Assembly: GCF_900109165.1 (NCBI RefSeq)
Contig: NZ_FNZF01000001.1
Span: forward strand, 51,081-115,080
Source of the DNA: Bhargavaea ginsengi
Lineage (GTDB): Bacteria > Bacillota > Bacilli > Bacillales_A > Planococcaceae
Length of the DNA: 64,000 bases
Direction of reading: 5' to 3'
Position 1 is the first letter of the stretch, and each line of letters begins with the position of its first letter. A program made the translations under genes and the position numbers. The notes beneath the pieces were generated by a model that saw only the letters and a program-made list of their open reading frames with translations, ran no database searches and was not told where the DNA came from. Of this stretch, positions 34,319-44,212 are shown piece by piece.

Positions 34319-35609
34319 ATTCTCCGCGGAGGGATTCCAGGTGGCCAAAGAATTCCGGATAGGAAATAGCGATGCATCCGGGACCTTGCAGTTCCAGCGG
34401 GCCATCTGTAACAAGCGAGGCGACCGCGGCCATCATGCCGATGCGGTGATCCCCCCTCGAATCGAGGACCGCTCCCGACAGTTTCGTCGGCCCGTTGATG
34501 ATCATGCCATCCTCGGTAGGGGTGATGTCCGCTCCGAGCTTGTTCAGTTCTTCAGCAACTGCCGCGATGCGGTCCGTCTCCTTGACCCGGAGTTCTTCCG
34601 CGTCACGGACCACGGTCGTTCCTGAAGCCTGGGTGGCCAGCAGGGCGATGACCGGAATTTCGTCGATCAGGCGCGGGATCAGTTCACCGCCGATTTCCAC
34701 GGCCTTCAGTGCAGACGAACGCATGGTAACCGTACCGCGAAGCTCCGAATCATCCGAGTCTGCCTCGTCCACTGTAAAATCGGCACCCATCTCTTCGAGG
34801 ACGTCGATCATGCCTGTACGTGTCGGGTTCAGGCCGACATTCCTTAGCACCACGTCGCTGTCGGCCACCATGGCACCTGCAGCGAGGAAAAAGGCTGCTG
34901 ACGAGATGTCGCCCGGCACGTCCACGTGTGCAGGGACCAGGTCCTGGCCACCCCGCAGGGTAATGACACCGTTACCGGTCCCGACTTCCATCCCGAAGTT
35001 GCGCATCATTCGTTCGGTATGGTCGCGGGACACTTCCTTTTCACGTATGACCGACGTGCCGTCAGCACGCATCGAGGCGAATAGGATCGCCGACTTGACC
35101 TGAGCACTCGCAACCGGCATTTCATAGTCGATCGGCTGCAGCGGCCCGCCAAGAACGGAGATGGGCGTATACTGGGCACCTTCACGGCCCCGGATATCCG
35201 CCCCCATCTGACGGAGCGGCCCCGTAACACGTTTCATAGGCCGGTGCGCGATTGATTCATCCCCCGCCAGCACGGAGTGAACGCCGGATCCGGCAAGAAT
35301 CCCCAGCATCAGGCGGGTCGTCGTGCCGGAGTTCCCGGTATATAGGATGTCCTCCGGCTCCTTCCAGCTGCCGATGCCGGGACTGTCGATCACCAGATCC
35401 GTTCCGTCACGGCTGATTTCCGCTCCCAGCAGACGGAAGCATTCAATAGTGCGCAGGCAGTCCTCTCCAGGCAGAAAGCCCGAGACTGTCGTACGCCCTT
35501 TGGCAATCCCGCCGAACATGACAGCCCGGTGAGAGATGGATTTATCCCCCGGCACGTCGAGCGTGCCTCGGAGCGGTACATGCGGGTAATTCAATGTCAT
35601 CTTATCCAT
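34317..35609 (-). CDS. aroA: 3-phosphoshikimate 1-carboxyvinyltransferase (EPSP synthase)
   Basis: 430 residues. Sixth step of the shikimate pathway. Conserved sites: GDKSISHRAVMFG near residue 20 (shikimate-phosphate binding), LYTGNSGTTTRLMLGIL near residue 90 and the LRVKETDRIAA motif near 340. In the PEP-binding loop the sequence is GNSGTTTRLM, where class I enzymes have GNAGTAMRP, so this is a class II type and expected to be less sensitive to glyphosate; that is inference from the motif. AGGAGG precedes the ATG. Last gene of aroC-aroB-aroH-hisC-tyrA-aroA. Confidence 0.96.
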   Translation of the reverse strand: MDKMTLNYPHVPLRGTLDVPGDKSISHRAVMFGGIAKGRTTVSGFLPGEDCLRTIECFRLLGAEISRDGTDLVIDSPGIGSWKEPEDILYTGNSGTTTRLMLGILAGSGVHSVLAGDESIAHRPMKRVTGPLRQMGADIRGREGAQYTPISVLGGPLQPIDYEMPVASAQVKSAILFASMRADGTSVIREKEVSRDHTERMMRNFGMEVGTGNGVITLRGGQDLVPAHVDVPGDISSAAFFLAAGAMVADSDVVLRNVGLNPTRTGMIDVLEEMGADFTVDEADSDDSELRGTVTMRSSALKAVEIGGELIPRLIDEIPVIALLATQASGTTVVRDAEELRVKETDRIAAVAEELNKLGADITPTEDGMIINGPTKLSGAVLDSRGDHRIGMMAAVASLVTDGPLELQGPGCIAISYPEFFGHLESLRGE

Positions 35610-35630
35610 AAGTTCCGGCCTCCTGCCCCA

Positions 35631-36737
35631 TTAACTGATGTAGATATCATAATTTGTCCGGTCGCTCAGCAGCCTGCGGCCTTGTTCCCGGTCTTCTGTC
35701 GTCTGGAAGCTGACGACCATGATTCCGAATACGTCTGCCCGCGATTCGACGATCCGCACGTTCGTGATTGAGATGCCTGCATCCGCCAGATAACCGGCGA
35801 TTTCCGAAATCGCACCCGGGCTGTCCGGGATGTTGACGTTCAGGTCGAATGTGGTGTAGAGCGCCCCCTGGGACTTTGCAGGCAGGGCATCCCGGTAGGT
35901 TTTCGCCCCGCCATAAAAATCATGGATCAACTCTGCGTCACCCGATTCGATCATGTCCCGGACATGGGTCATCTCTTCGATCCACAGATTAATCTGGCCC
36001 ACCAGCTCGTCACGGTTTTGCAGGGTGATGTCGCGCCACATGACCGGATCGGAAGAAGCGATCCGGGTAATGTCCCGGAACCCTCCCGCAGCCAGTTCAC
36101 GGGTAAACGGCATCTCTTCGGTCTCCTCTTCAAGCCGGCGCACAAGCGATGCCGCGACGACATGCGGGAAATGGCTGACCACGGCTGTCATGGCATCATG
36201 CTGTTCTGCACTCACGACCGCAGTCTTTGCTTTAGTCACACTGAGGAACTCCTCCAGCTTCCTGACAGCCGGCGCATCCTCCTTGCTTGCAGGGGTCAGC
36301 AGGTAATAGGCGTTCTCAAAAAGGTGCTCACGGGCCGCCCGGACCCCGCTTTTGTGTGAGCCTGCCATCGGGTGGCCGCCGACAAAGGTTGCGCTGCCGC
36401 CGGCGAAGCCGCCCGCCTCTTCCATGATCCAGGTTTTAGTGCTCCCCGTATCGGACAGAATGGCTCCCTCTTTCAGTTTCCAGCCCGCGGCAGCTTCCTT
36501 CAGCATCCGCACCGTCTCATTGACGGGCGTGGCAAAAAATATGTAATCACAGCCCTCGGCGGCTTCTGCCGCCGATCCTGCCGTATGGTGAACCACCCCG
36601 AGCGTCTGCGCTTCACGCAGCGTCACCGGATCGGCATCAAAACCTGTGACCGTGACATTCCCGTGGCGCTGGATCGCAAGGGCGAGTGATCCCCCGATCA
36701 GGCCGAGGCCGATGATCGCAGCTTTTAACTCTGACAA
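35631..36737 (-). CDS. tyrA: Prephenate dehydrogenase
   Basis: 368 residues. NAD-binding fold with AIIGLGLIGGSLAL at the start; catalytic region includes VGGHPMAGSHKSG near residue 120. A C-terminal ACT domain (LNVNIPDSPGAISEIAGYLAD, residues 290-365) probably gives feedback control by tyrosine. Start codon is TTG with GGGAG upstream. Catalyses the tyrosine branch after chorismate mutase. Confidence 0.95.
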   Translation of the reverse strand: MSELKAAIIGLGLIGGSLALAIQRHGNVTVTGFDADPVTLREAQTLGVVHHTAGSAAEAAEGCDYIFFATPVNETVRMLKEAAAGWKLKEGAILSDTGSTKTWIMEEAGGFAGGSATFVGGHPMAGSHKSGVRAAREHLFENAYYLLTPASKEDAPAVRKLEEFLSVTKAKTAVVSAEQHDAMTAVVSHFPHVVAASLVRRLEEETEEMPFTRELAAGGFRDITRIASSDPVMWRDITLQNRDELVGQINLWIEEMTHVRDMIESGDAELIHDFYGGAKTYRDALPAKSQGALYTTFDLNVNIPDSPGAISEIAGYLADAGISITNVRIVESRADVFGIMVVSFQTTEDREQGRRLLSDRTNYDIYIS

Positions 36738-36763
36738 AACCCAACACTCCCATCAAACACTGC

Positions 36764-37867
36764 TTACGCTTCAGGCACTCCGTGTGCCAGCACTTGTTCA
36801 AGCGCGGCAAGCAGGCCCGCATTATCTTCCTGCGTTCCCACGGTAATGCGCAGATAACCCGGTGTGCCGAGTTTGTCCCCGCTCCGTACAATATATCCGC
36901 GCTTCAGCAGCTCATACGCTGCGGCATCCGCGCTTCCCTTTACTTCCAACAGCACGAAATTCGCTTCTGAGACCGGACAGTTTAATCCGTGCGCTTCTGC
37001 GAAACGGACGTACTGGTCCTTGCCCGCCACGTTCTGCTGGCGTGTCCTTGCGATAAACTCCTGGTCAGCAAGTGCGAAGGCAGCGGCCTGCTGGCCGAGG
37101 ACGTTCGTATTAAACGGCGGACGGACAGGGTCGAGCTTTGCAATGACTTCTTCACGCGCGACTGCATAACCGATTCTGAATGCCGCGAGTCCATAAGCTT
37201 TCGAGAAAGTGCGCAAAACGAGCACATTCGGGAACTCTTCGACAAGAGTAAGCGGATCGGCATATGCCGGGTCCGTCACAAATTCATGATACGCGTTGTC
37301 GACAATCACGAGCACATGCTCCGGTACCTTTCGGATGAAAGCTTTCAGTTCTTCATGCGGAATAATTCCGCCGGTCGGATTGTTCGGCGTGCACAGCCAT
37401 ACAATCGAAGTATTTTCATCGATAGCTTTCAGCATGCCGTCGAGATCGTGGCTGAAGTCTTCGTGAAGGGAAACTTCCCTGATCTCCGTACCCTGGATCC
37501 TTGCATTATGGCGATACTGGGGAAATGAGGGCCACGGCATGACCGTGTTCTCGTTCTCCGATAGGAGGGCACGGGAAAGGATGACGATCAGCTCGTCCGA
37601 ACCCCCGCCGAACAGAAGCTGCCGCGGGCTGATGCCAAGATGATCGGACAGCGCTTCCCGCAGCTCCGTCGCATAACCGTCAGGATAAAGTTCAGTCTCC
37701 AGCCCTGATTCTGCGATGAATTTCTTTACTTCTGCTGAGCAGCCGAATGGATTTTCATTGGAAGCGAGCTTGACGATGCGTTCAAGGCCAAATTCCCGCT
37801 TGACCTCTCCGATCGTCTTGCCGGGCTCGTAAGCCCTCATGCCTTCCAGTCGGGGATTCCACCTCAT
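36764..37867 (-). CDS. hisC: Histidinol-phosphate / aromatic aminotransferase
   Basis: 367 residues, fold-type I PLP enzyme. KLASNENPFG near residue 30, VWLCTPNNPTGG near 165 and TFSKAYGLAAFRIGY near 225 with the PLP lysine are clear. In Bacillus HisC works in both histidine and aromatic amino acid synthesis, which explains its place in this operon. The ATG at 37867 has AAAGGAGG seven bases upstream and overlaps aroH by ATGA. In B. subtilis six trp genes separate aroH and hisC; here there is none. Confidence 0.95.
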   Translation of the reverse strand: MRWNPRLEGMRAYEPGKTIGEVKREFGLERIVKLASNENPFGCSAEVKKFIAESGLETELYPDGYATELREALSDHLGISPRQLLFGGGSDELIVILSRALLSENENTVMPWPSFPQYRHNARIQGTEIREVSLHEDFSHDLDGMLKAIDENTSIVWLCTPNNPTGGIIPHEELKAFIRKVPEHVLVIVDNAYHEFVTDPAYADPLTLVEEFPNVLVLRTFSKAYGLAAFRIGYAVAREEVIAKLDPVRPPFNTNVLGQQAAAFALADQEFIARTRQQNVAGKDQYVRFAEAHGLNCPVSEANFVLLEVKGSADAAAYELLKRGYIVRSGDKLGTPGYLRITVGTQEDNAGLLAALEQVLAHGVPEA

Positions 37868-38256
37868 CTCGCTTCCTCCTTTCGTGCAGCGGCTCCGGCC
37901 AGGTCCGGACGCAGGCGGACCGCTTCGTTCAAGTAGATATGCCTGATTTCTTTTTGTGTCTTTGCAGTATTTGCATGCATGAGCAGCCGGATGCAAAGCG
38001 GGAGCGCCCCGGGTACATCCATTTCATGGGTGCACATGACCGGTACATACTCCCAGCCTTCCATCGTCCGGACAGCCTTGGCCGGAAATCCGGATGAAAT
38101 ATCCGTTGTCGTTGAGATGATCACCGAGACAATCTCTTCCGGTTCCAATCCGTTCTGTTCCGCCATTTCCTTTGCCAGGGCGGCGGTCTCCTGCATGATC
38201 TGCTGTTCGTCGTCTGCCGTGATGCATGTCGCACCGCGGATGCCCCTCACCATCAT
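37864..38256 (-). CDS. aroH: Chorismate mutase, AroH type
   Basis: 130 residues, trimeric monofunctional AroH-class enzyme converting chorismate to prephenate. N-terminal VRGIRGATCITADDE holds the active-site Arg7, and SVIISTTTDISSGFPAKAV and YVPVMCTHEMDVPGALPLCI contain the other active-site residues. Two adjacent ATGs overlap the aroB stop; the first (38256) is at better distance from GGGGGTGG. Followed directly by hisC. Confidence 0.95.
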   Translation of the reverse strand: MMVRGIRGATCITADDEQQIMQETAALAKEMAEQNGLEPEEIVSVIISTTTDISSGFPAKAVRTMEGWEYVPVMCTHEMDVPGALPLCIRLLMHANTAKTQKEIRHIYLNEAVRLRPDLAGAAARKEEAR

Positions 38257-39344
38257 TCCGGTTCCACCCCCATGCGTATTCTTAGTTCCCTGTCAGCCTT
38301 CTCGCAGTCCTCTTCCGTGACGCTCCGGACATCCGGTGCACCTGCTTCCGGAAGAAGGACGAAATGAAGGTCCCCGAAGGAAGCTTTTTTATCTTTCTTC
38401 ATATAGCCAAGCAATTTCCCAAACGGATAATCCGCAATTTTTTTCAGCGGATAGCCGTTCCGTTCGGCAAATGCCTGGAGAGTATCGGTCAGTTCCCTGG
38501 CTGCACCCGCCTGCTGTTCACTCAGGATCAGCGCATAGACCATCCCGATCATGACGGCTTCGCCATGTGTGATACCGCCATAGCCGGCGGCCGCCTCGAC
38601 CGCGTGGCCGTAAGTGTGCCCGAAGTTGAGGAATTTGCGGACGGATCCTTCCCGCTCATCGCGGCCGACGATTTCCGCTTTCACGCGGATGCCCCGGACG
38701 ATGAGCCGTATCAGTTCCTCTTCGCCCATTTCGTCAAGCTCGAGCGTGCGGAGCAGCTCCAATGCATCTTCCCGGGATGAAATCAGCACGTGCTTGACCG
38801 CTTCCGCCATACCGGAGCGGACTTCTCCTTCAGGAAGCGTCCGGAGAAGATTCGTATCATACAGCACTGCAATTGGCTGATGGAACGCCCCCGTCATGTT
38901 CTTGCCCCCGGGGAGGTTGATCGCGGTTTTTCCGCCGACAGAGCTGTCGTGAGCAAGGATCGTTGACGGGCACTGGATAAACCGGATTCCGCGCATGTAG
39001 GCGGCTGCCGCATATCCGGCAAGGTCGCCGCATGCGCCCCCGCCAAACGCGATCAATACCGATTTGCGTGTGCATCCTGCATCCAGGAGAAATTGCTGCG
39101 TTCGCCCGAACCACTCGAGCGTCTTGCAGGACTCGCCAGCCGGAACATCCAGCCAAGCCACGTCCTTTCGGTTTCCGCCAAGCGCTGCACGAAGATGTTC
39201 CCCATGCAGGGCTGTCACTTTTTCATCCGCAATTACAGCGACCCGGTCCGCATCAGCAAGAAGTCTTTCAAGCCCCTGCAGCGCGTCCGGACCCACTGTT
39301 ACATCATAACTGCGATCCTGTGTATCGACCCTGACCGTTTCCAT
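38253..39344 (-). CDS. aroB: 3-dehydroquinate synthase
   Basis: 363 residues. NAD-dependent second step of the shikimate pathway. The NAD-binding GGGACGDLAGYAAAAYMRGI near residue 100 and metal ligands in NFGHTYGHAVEA near residue 245 (two His) plus the Glu of GMAEAVKH near 180 are present. ATG at 39344 with GGGAG upstream, one base after the aroC stop. A longer frame to 39491 overlaps aroC and is rejected. Confidence 0.96.
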   Translation of the reverse strand: METVRVDTQDRSYDVTVGPDALQGLERLLADADRVAVIADEKVTALHGEHLRAALGGNRKDVAWLDVPAGESCKTLEWFGRTQQFLLDAGCTRKSVLIAFGGGACGDLAGYAAAAYMRGIRFIQCPSTILAHDSSVGGKTAINLPGGKNMTGAFHQPIAVLYDTNLLRTLPEGEVRSGMAEAVKHVLISSREDALELLRTLELDEMGEEELIRLIVRGIRVKAEIVGRDEREGSVRKFLNFGHTYGHAVEAAAGYGGITHGEAVMIGMVYALILSEQQAGAARELTDTLQAFAERNGYPLKKIADYPFGKLLGYMKKDKKASFGDLHFVLLPEAGAPDVRSVTEEDCEKADRELRIRMGVEPE

Positions 39345-39345
39345 G

Positions 39346-40527
39346 TCAGAACTCCCGTGAGTAATCGAGGAATTCCCTGATGTTCTTCCGGAGCCCTTCG
39401 ATCGTGTCACTGTGGAATGTTTCGGAGATGGCTTTGGCCACTTCCCATGCGACGACATGTTCTGCGACGACGGACGCCGCCGGCACCGCACAGCTGTCAG
39501 ATCGCTCGATGCTCGCCTTAAACGGCTCTTTCGTATCGATGTCGACGCTCTCCAGCGGCTTGTAGAGTGTCGGGATCGGCTTCATGACGCCGCGCACCAC
39601 GATCGGCATGCCTGTTGTCATGCCGCCCTCGAAACCTCCGAGGTTGTTCGTGCGGCGACGGTAACCGGATTCTTCCGTCCATTCGATCTCATCATGGACT
39701 TCACTGCCCGGAAGCCGTGCCATTTCAAAACCTAGGCCGAACTCGACGCCTTTAAACGCATTGATCGAGACCATGGCTCCTGCAATTTTCGAATCCAGCT
39801 TGCGGTCGTATTGAACATAGCTGCCTACTCCGGGAGGGCAGCCGTCGACAATGACTTCCACGACGCCGCCGATTGAGTTGCCGGCCGCCTTTGCGTCATC
39901 AATTGCCTGCTTCATCTTTTCCGATGCTGCCGGATCAATGCAATAAACGTCATCTGCAGACGCAATTTCGCGGATCTCATTGACCGTCTTGCCGTTGCGG
40001 AGGGTCATGTCGGCTTTTACACCGCCGATTTCTGCAACATGTGCCGTCACTTCGATGCCAAGCGCCTTCAGGAAACTCTTGGCAACGGAACCTGCAGCAA
40101 CACGCATAGTCGTTTCCCTGGCTGATGAGCGCTCCAGCACATTGCGGAGATCACGGTGGCCATATTTCATGCCGCCGACAAGGTCAGCGTGTCCCGGACG
40201 GGGCCGTGTCACACGGCGCTTGATCTCGTCCGGATCGACATCCTCCGGAAGGGGCTCGATTCCCATGATCTTTGTCCAGTGCTTCCAGTCATCATTCGTC
40301 ACGGTCAGCGCAACCGGTGCTCCGATCGTCTTTCCGTGGCGCACACCTGCCGTGATGTCGACTGTATCTTTTTCAATCTGCATCCGACGGCCGCGGCCAT
40401 AACCGCCCTGCCTCCGGGCAAGGTCACCGTTAATGGACTCCGCCGTCAGTTCAAGATTGGATGGCAGTCCTTCTATAATTGCGGTCAGCTGTGGACCGTG
40501 GGATTCTCCCGCTGTCAAATATCTCAT
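39346..40527 (-). CDS. aroC: Chorismate synthase
   Basis: 393 residues. Last common step of aromatic synthesis, uses reduced FMN. Signatures: [11 protein letters not shown] at the start, [19 protein letters not shown] near residue 110, [18 protein letters not shown] and [17 protein letters not shown] near residue 340. GGGGAG precedes the ATG. First gene of the operon, with a promoter at 40570-40598. The cheR gene located upstream in B. subtilis is absent. Confidence 0.97.
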   Translation of the reverse strand: MRYLTAGESHGPQLTAIIEGLPSNLELTAESINGDLARRQGGYGRGRRMQIEKDTVDITAGVRHGKTIGAPVALTVTNDDWKHWTKIMGIEPLPEDVDPDEIKRRVTRPRPGHADLVGGMKYGHRDLRNVLERSSARETTMRVAAGSVAKSFLKALGIEVTAHVAEIGGVKADMTLRNGKTVNEIREIASADDVYCIDPAASEKMKQAIDDAKAAGNSIGGVVEVIVDGCPPGVGSYVQYDRKLDSKIAGAMVSINAFKGVEFGLGFEMARLPGSEVHDEIEWTEESGYRRRTNNLGGFEGGMTTGMPIVVRGVMKPIPTLYKPLESVDIDTKEPFKASIERSDSCAVPAASVVAEHVVAWEVAKAISETFHSDTIEGLRKNIREFLDYSREF

Positions 40528-40569
40528 TTCTGCTCCCCCCAGGCTCTAAATACATTTAATTTTCTTACC

Positions 40570-40598
40570 ACTATAACACAACCCATCGTGTGAATCAT
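40570..40598 (-). promoter_or_regulatory. Promoter of the aro operon
   Basis: Minus strand ATGATT, 17-base spacer, extended -10 TGTTATAGT (TATAGT at 40575-40570). The leader is only about 35 bases. It shows no run of GAG/UAG triplets of the type TRAP binds. Confidence 0.6.
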
Positions 40599-40765
40599 TT
40601 GGATTTTCGCAGAAAACACAAGGGTTTAATCACTATCCGCAAATGAAAACGCTCTCTTTTTTAAAAAGGCGAAAAGTCTTTATTTCAACTGTCATTTATC
40701 CCCAGAATAAAGTTTTAAGAAAGTCCACAGCCATGCTTATTTATCTGCTCTGAAGAATCACCGGA

Positions 40766-40795
40766 AATAAAAAAACCCGGCATGCGCCGGGCATC
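40766..40795 (-). terminator. Intrinsic terminator of ndk
   Basis: Stem CCCGGC / GCCGGG, loop GCAT, then seven T on the minus strand. Confidence 0.9.
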
Positions 40796-40799
40796 AGGG

Positions 40800-41246
40800 T
40801 CAGTTGACCCAGTTATTGATTTGCTTTTCGTAGGAAACCAGTTCTTCCTGCTTAAAGAACAGGTTGATTTCGCGCTCCGCACTTTCAGGGGAGTCGGAAC
40901 CATGGATGATGTTTTTGCCCACAGTGACTGCGTAGTCGCCGCGGACCGTGCCCGGTGCAGATTCTTTCGGGTTTGTCGCACCCATCATGAGACGGGCTGT
41001 CGAGATGACGTTTTCGCCTTCCCAAACCATCGCGAACACTGGGCCGGAAGTGATGAACTCAACGAGTTCGCCGAAGAATGGACGCTCTTTGTGTTCGCCG
41101 TAGTGCTGCTCAGCGAGTTCTTGTGGAATTTGCATCAGCTTTGCGCCAGCAAGCTGGAAGCCTTTCTTTTCGAAACGGCTGACGATCTCGCCGATCAGGT
41201 TGCGCTGGACGCCATCAGGCTTGACCATTAGAAATGTTTTTTCCAT
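40800..41246 (-). CDS. ndk: Nucleoside diphosphate kinase
   Basis: 148 residues. Transfers phosphate between NTPs and NDPs through the active-site histidine in [13 protein letters not shown] near residue 115. [19 protein letters not shown] at the start and [20 protein letters not shown] are conserved. ATG at 41246 with AAGGAG upstream; the longer frame to 41297 has no ribosome site. Followed by a strong terminator that separates it from the aro operon. Confidence 0.97.
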   Translation of the reverse strand: MEKTFLMVKPDGVQRNLIGEIVSRFEKKGFQLAGAKLMQIPQELAEQHYGEHKERPFFGELVEFITSGPVFAMVWEGENVISTARLMMGATNPKESAPGTVRGDYAVTVGKNIIHGSDSPESAEREINLFFKQEELVSYEKQINNWVN

Positions 41247-41348
41247 TTTCTTGTACACTCCTTGTGAGTTGAGGGTGTGCGGCGATGCCGCCTCCAAAAT
41301 GTTACCACTGCACCTGTATGACTTTCAACAAAAGTTGTGCCCGATTGG

Positions 41349-42323
41349 TCAGAATTTCCGTTTTCCGATAAATTTCGCGATCCGAATCAGAGAATCACGG
41401 TCCGGGATGTCGGGCAGGGCTTCCGCTTCACGGAGCGCTTTCTCCAGATAGAGGTCGCTGATGCGCACCGATTCGCGGATCGCTTCCGAGTTTCTCATCA
41501 AGCCGAGAAGCTTGGCTACACCGGCCTTATCCAGACCGCCACCAAGGGCATCAAGCAAATAAGGACGGAGTTCAGGATCGCGCAGACCGTATATTGCCGG
41601 AAGCGTGATATTGCCCGCGAGAAGGTCGCCTCCAGCGGGTTTGCCCAATTGTTTTTCCGTACCTGTGAAATCGAGCAGGTCATCCGTAATCTGGAAGGAC
41701 ATTCCGACATAGTAGCCGAAACGCTTCAGTTTCCTGACCGTCGCCGGGTCCGCCCCTGCCACAAGACCTCCCAGTTCACAGCTGGAAGAGATGAGAAGTG
41801 CGGTTTTTCGTTTGATCCGGCGAAGATAATCCCTCAGATTCTGCTCTGCAGCAAACTTGTCTTCGATCTGGATGATTTCACCTACACAGATTTCAATCAT
41901 CGTCCGTGACAGGACTCGGTGAACTTCTTGGGAATCCAGTTCGCCGATGATTTCGAGAGACCGGCCAAGCAGAAAATCGCCGACATACATAGCCGCCCGG
42001 TTACCGTGAATCGACTTCACTGTCCGTTCTCCGCGGCGCAGATCGGCATCATCGATGACGTCGTCATGGACAAGCGAAGCCATATGGATCAGCTCAAGTG
42101 GTACGGCTGCCTTCGCCGTGACTGACGGATTGTAGTCCCCGAACTTCGACGCAAGAAGCGTGAAGACCGGGCGGATCCGCTTGCCTCCCGAACCGATGAG
42201 TGCCAGGCAGGCATCTTCCAGCATGGGGGACGCCGAGTGGACCGACCGGTTCAGTTCTCTCTCTATAAATTCCAGGTCCGTACGGAACTCTGAATAGATG
42301 GACTTTAGTTTCAACTTCTCCAA
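41349..42323 (-). CDS. hepT: Heptaprenyl diphosphate synthase component II
   Basis: 324 residues, trans-prenyltransferase. First aspartate-rich motif LVHDDVIDDADLRRG near residue 85 and second ITDDLLDFTG near 213 are intact. Makes the menaquinone side chain together with HepS. Start is TTG with GGAAGG eight bases upstream. Third gene of hepS-menG-hepT, the order of B. subtilis. Confidence 0.95.
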   Translation of the reverse strand: MEKLKLKSIYSEFRTDLEFIERELNRSVHSASPMLEDACLALIGSGGKRIRPVFTLLASKFGDYNPSVTAKAAVPLELIHMASLVHDDVIDDADLRRGERTVKSIHGNRAAMYVGDFLLGRSLEIIGELDSQEVHRVLSRTMIEICVGEIIQIEDKFAAEQNLRDYLRRIKRKTALLISSSCELGGLVAGADPATVRKLKRFGYYVGMSFQITDDLLDFTGTEKQLGKPAGGDLLAGNITLPAIYGLRDPELRPYLLDALGGGLDKAGVAKLLGLMRNSEAIRESVRISDLYLEKALREAEALPDIPDRDSLIRIAKFIGKRKF

Positions 42324-42353
42324 GAGAAAAACCTTCCCCGCTTTTTGTTCTCG

Positions 42354-43055
42354 TTATCTCCGTTTGTAGCCGATATGCCCCGCTGCCGCTCCTCCACTGA
42401 ACGGCTTGTAGCGGATGCCTTCAAACCCGGTTTCAGCAAAGACGCCTGCCAGTGCCCGCGCATCCGGGAAGGTCTCCGCGGACTCTTGCAGCCACTGGTA
42501 CTCTTTGTAGCTCTTCGCGAACATACGGCCGAAGAGCGGCATGATGTTGTTGAAGTAGAGTTTGAACGCCTGCCGGTACCCCGGCAATGTCGGCTGGGAG
42601 GTTTCCAGGCAGGCGATCATCCCGCCCGGCTTCAGTACCCGGTGCATCTCGGAAAGTGCCGTCCGGAGATCGGGAACATTGCGGAGACCGAAACCGACTG
42701 TGACATAGTCAAAACTGTTGTCCGGGAACGGGAGGTCCATGGCATTCCCTTCAACAAGCCTGATATTCGGGCGGTCTTTGGTCTTTTCTTTTGCTACGCT
42801 CAGCATGTTGGCGGAAAAGTCCAGGCCGGTCACTTCACCCGAAAGACCGGCCGCATCGGCGAGCGCAATGGTCCAGTCACCGGTGCCGCAGCAAACATCG
42901 AGTGCGGAAGCCCCCTCCCTGACATCCATCTTCTTCATCATTTCCTTGCGCCATGACTTATGCATCTGGAAACTGATGACCGAGTTCATCGTATCGTAGT
43001 TGTCCGAAATCTTTTCAAACACGTCATGGACCCGTCGCTCTTTTTGTGTCTCCAA
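42354..43055 (-). CDS. menG: Demethylmenaquinone methyltransferase
   Basis: 233 residues from the chosen TTG, exactly the B. subtilis length. SAM-binding [20 protein letters not shown] near residue 50, [15 protein letters not shown] near 120 and [15 protein letters not shown] near 155 are the UbiE/MenG signatures. Last step of menaquinone synthesis, supplying the qcr complex. AAAGGA lies nine bases before TTG at 43055; an upstream TTG at 43064 overlaps the hepS stop as TTGA and is the alternative. Confidence 0.95.
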   Translation of the reverse strand: METQKERRVHDVFEKISDNYDTMNSVISFQMHKSWRKEMMKKMDVREGASALDVCCGTGDWTIALADAAGLSGEVTGLDFSANMLSVAKEKTKDRPNIRLVEGNAMDLPFPDNSFDYVTVGFGLRNVPDLRTALSEMHRVLKPGGMIACLETSQPTLPGYRQAFKLYFNNIMPLFGRMFAKSYKEYQWLQESAETFPDARALAGVFAETGFEGIRYKPFSGGAAAGHIGYKRR

Positions 43056-43060
43056 ACTGC

Positions 43061-43852
43061 TCAATCCTTTTTTCCCGTCTGAATGGATGCCGGTTCGCTG
43101 ACCCCATAGACTTCGGCGATCGCCATAATGTCCGGGCCTCCCCTTTTCCCAATCAGTCCGGTTTCTTCAATTAGCCGGCCTGCATGAAACCGGCGGCAGC
43201 GGTCCAGTATCCGGGCCGCAGCCGCCGGGTCGCCGCCGATGCCCTCCGAACGGAGGAGGGCATCCAGAAACGGCGTATGTTCCCCGTCGTGGAGATTGCT
43301 GATTTCAAAATTAAGCCTTGCCGCAGTCAATCCATGGCGCGCCGCTGCCTCATAGGCCGCATAGCCCCGCCCCATCAGGAACGCCGAAACCGTCGCGGCT
43401 TCAATCGTCTCGAGAGAAGACAGCAGAAAGTTCGGGGGCTCCCCCTCGCGATGTTCGAACAGCCTGATCTTCCGCTCGCTCATTTCTGTAACCGAACCGG
43501 AGAACCTGCGGATCATCCGGAGATCAGGGACTTCAGCCAGAATCCGGTAATGGATCCCGCTGTAGTAATCGCCTGCCAGTACAGTGAGCTGGCCCTGCCT
43601 GCTTTCCGAAGCTTCACGCCCGATTGAATCGTGCGCGGAAAAAGCAGCATAAAGCGCGCCTGCTGCAACAGCCGACAACCGGTCCTCTTCTTCCCACTTT
43701 TCCCCGAAAATCTTCGGGAGCAGAAGAGAGATCAGAACCGGCTCGGGAACTATCGGCCGCCCAGTGTACTTAAGGAGCGTACGGTTGGCCAGCCGCCGGC
43801 TGATTTCGTCTTTGAGTAGTTCTGCTTCTGTATGTAAACTTGTTGGATTCAT
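43061..43852 (-). CDS. hepS: Heptaprenyl diphosphate synthase component I
   Basis: About 263 residues, no aspartate-rich motif, as expected for the small regulatory subunit that determines chain length with HepT. The pattern [22 protein letters not shown] near residue 35 to 55 and [21 protein letters not shown] near 95 to 115 (given here only by position for the longer part) agrees with HepS. Divergence is high in this family. ATG at 43852 with GGAG upstream; a Met five codons earlier lacks good spacing. Confidence 0.88.
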   Translation of the reverse strand: MNPTSLHTEAELLKDEISRRLANRTLLKYTGRPIVPEPVLISLLLPKIFGEKWEEEDRLSAVAAGALYAAFSAHDSIGREASESRQGQLTVLAGDYYSGIHYRILAEVPDLRMIRRFSGSVTEMSERKIRLFEHREGEPPNFLLSSLETIEAATVSAFLMGRGYAAYEAAARHGLTAARLNFEISNLHDGEHTPFLDALLRSEGIGGDPAAAARILDRCRRFHAGRLIEETGLIGKRGGPDIMAIAEVYGVSEPASIQTGKKD

Positions 43853-43921
43853 CTTCCGCCGCTCCATTTCCGCACGGATCTGAAAGTTTTCCCCATCCGC
43901 CCGAAACCGGACGGCTGCCCG

Positions 43922-44143
43922 TCATTTCCGTGATTCGCCCTTCACCATGCCATGTGCGGTAAGCACTTCCGCTTCTCCCCGCACTTTAATGGCTGAAACA
44001 TGCTCTGTGAACTGGGCGACAAGAACCTCGCCGCTGTCCAGTTTCTCCGAATGACCGAATTTGGTATCCGCACCTCTGGTGAGGCCGATTACCTGGACAC
44101 CGTCTTCCTTGGCTTTGATGACGACAAACTCGTTTTGTGCCAT
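43922..44143 (-). CDS. mtrB: Tryptophan RNA-binding attenuation protein TRAP
   Basis: 73 residues. The 11-mer ring protein that binds GAG/UAG repeats in trp leader RNA when loaded with tryptophan. VIKAKEDGVQVIGLTRGADT, KFGHSEKLDSGEVLVAQFTE and HVSAIKVRGEAEV match the family closely; the KKR-type RNA contacts (Lys near 35, Lys and Arg in IKVRG) are present. AGGAG precedes ATG 44143. Paired with folE (mtrA) as in B. subtilis. Its usual target, the trp operon, is not in the aro cluster of this window. Confidence 0.95.
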   Translation of the reverse strand: MAQNEFVVIKAKEDGVQVIGLTRGADTKFGHSEKLDSGEVLVAQFTEHVSAIKVRGEAEVLTAHGMVKGESRK

Positions 44144-44212
44144 GTTCAGTCTCCTATCTATAATCTTTCCTATCATATCATAGTGGGGAATGGGCCCGCA
44201 AAATGCCGGGCG

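Noticed and set aside
37868..37996. N-terminal extension of hisC
   Set aside because: It overlaps aroH completely and an ideal ribosome site precedes the ATG at 37867.
40540..40563. TRAP-binding site in the aro leader
   Set aside because: Only two or three GAG/UAG triplets are present, far fewer than the 9-11 needed.
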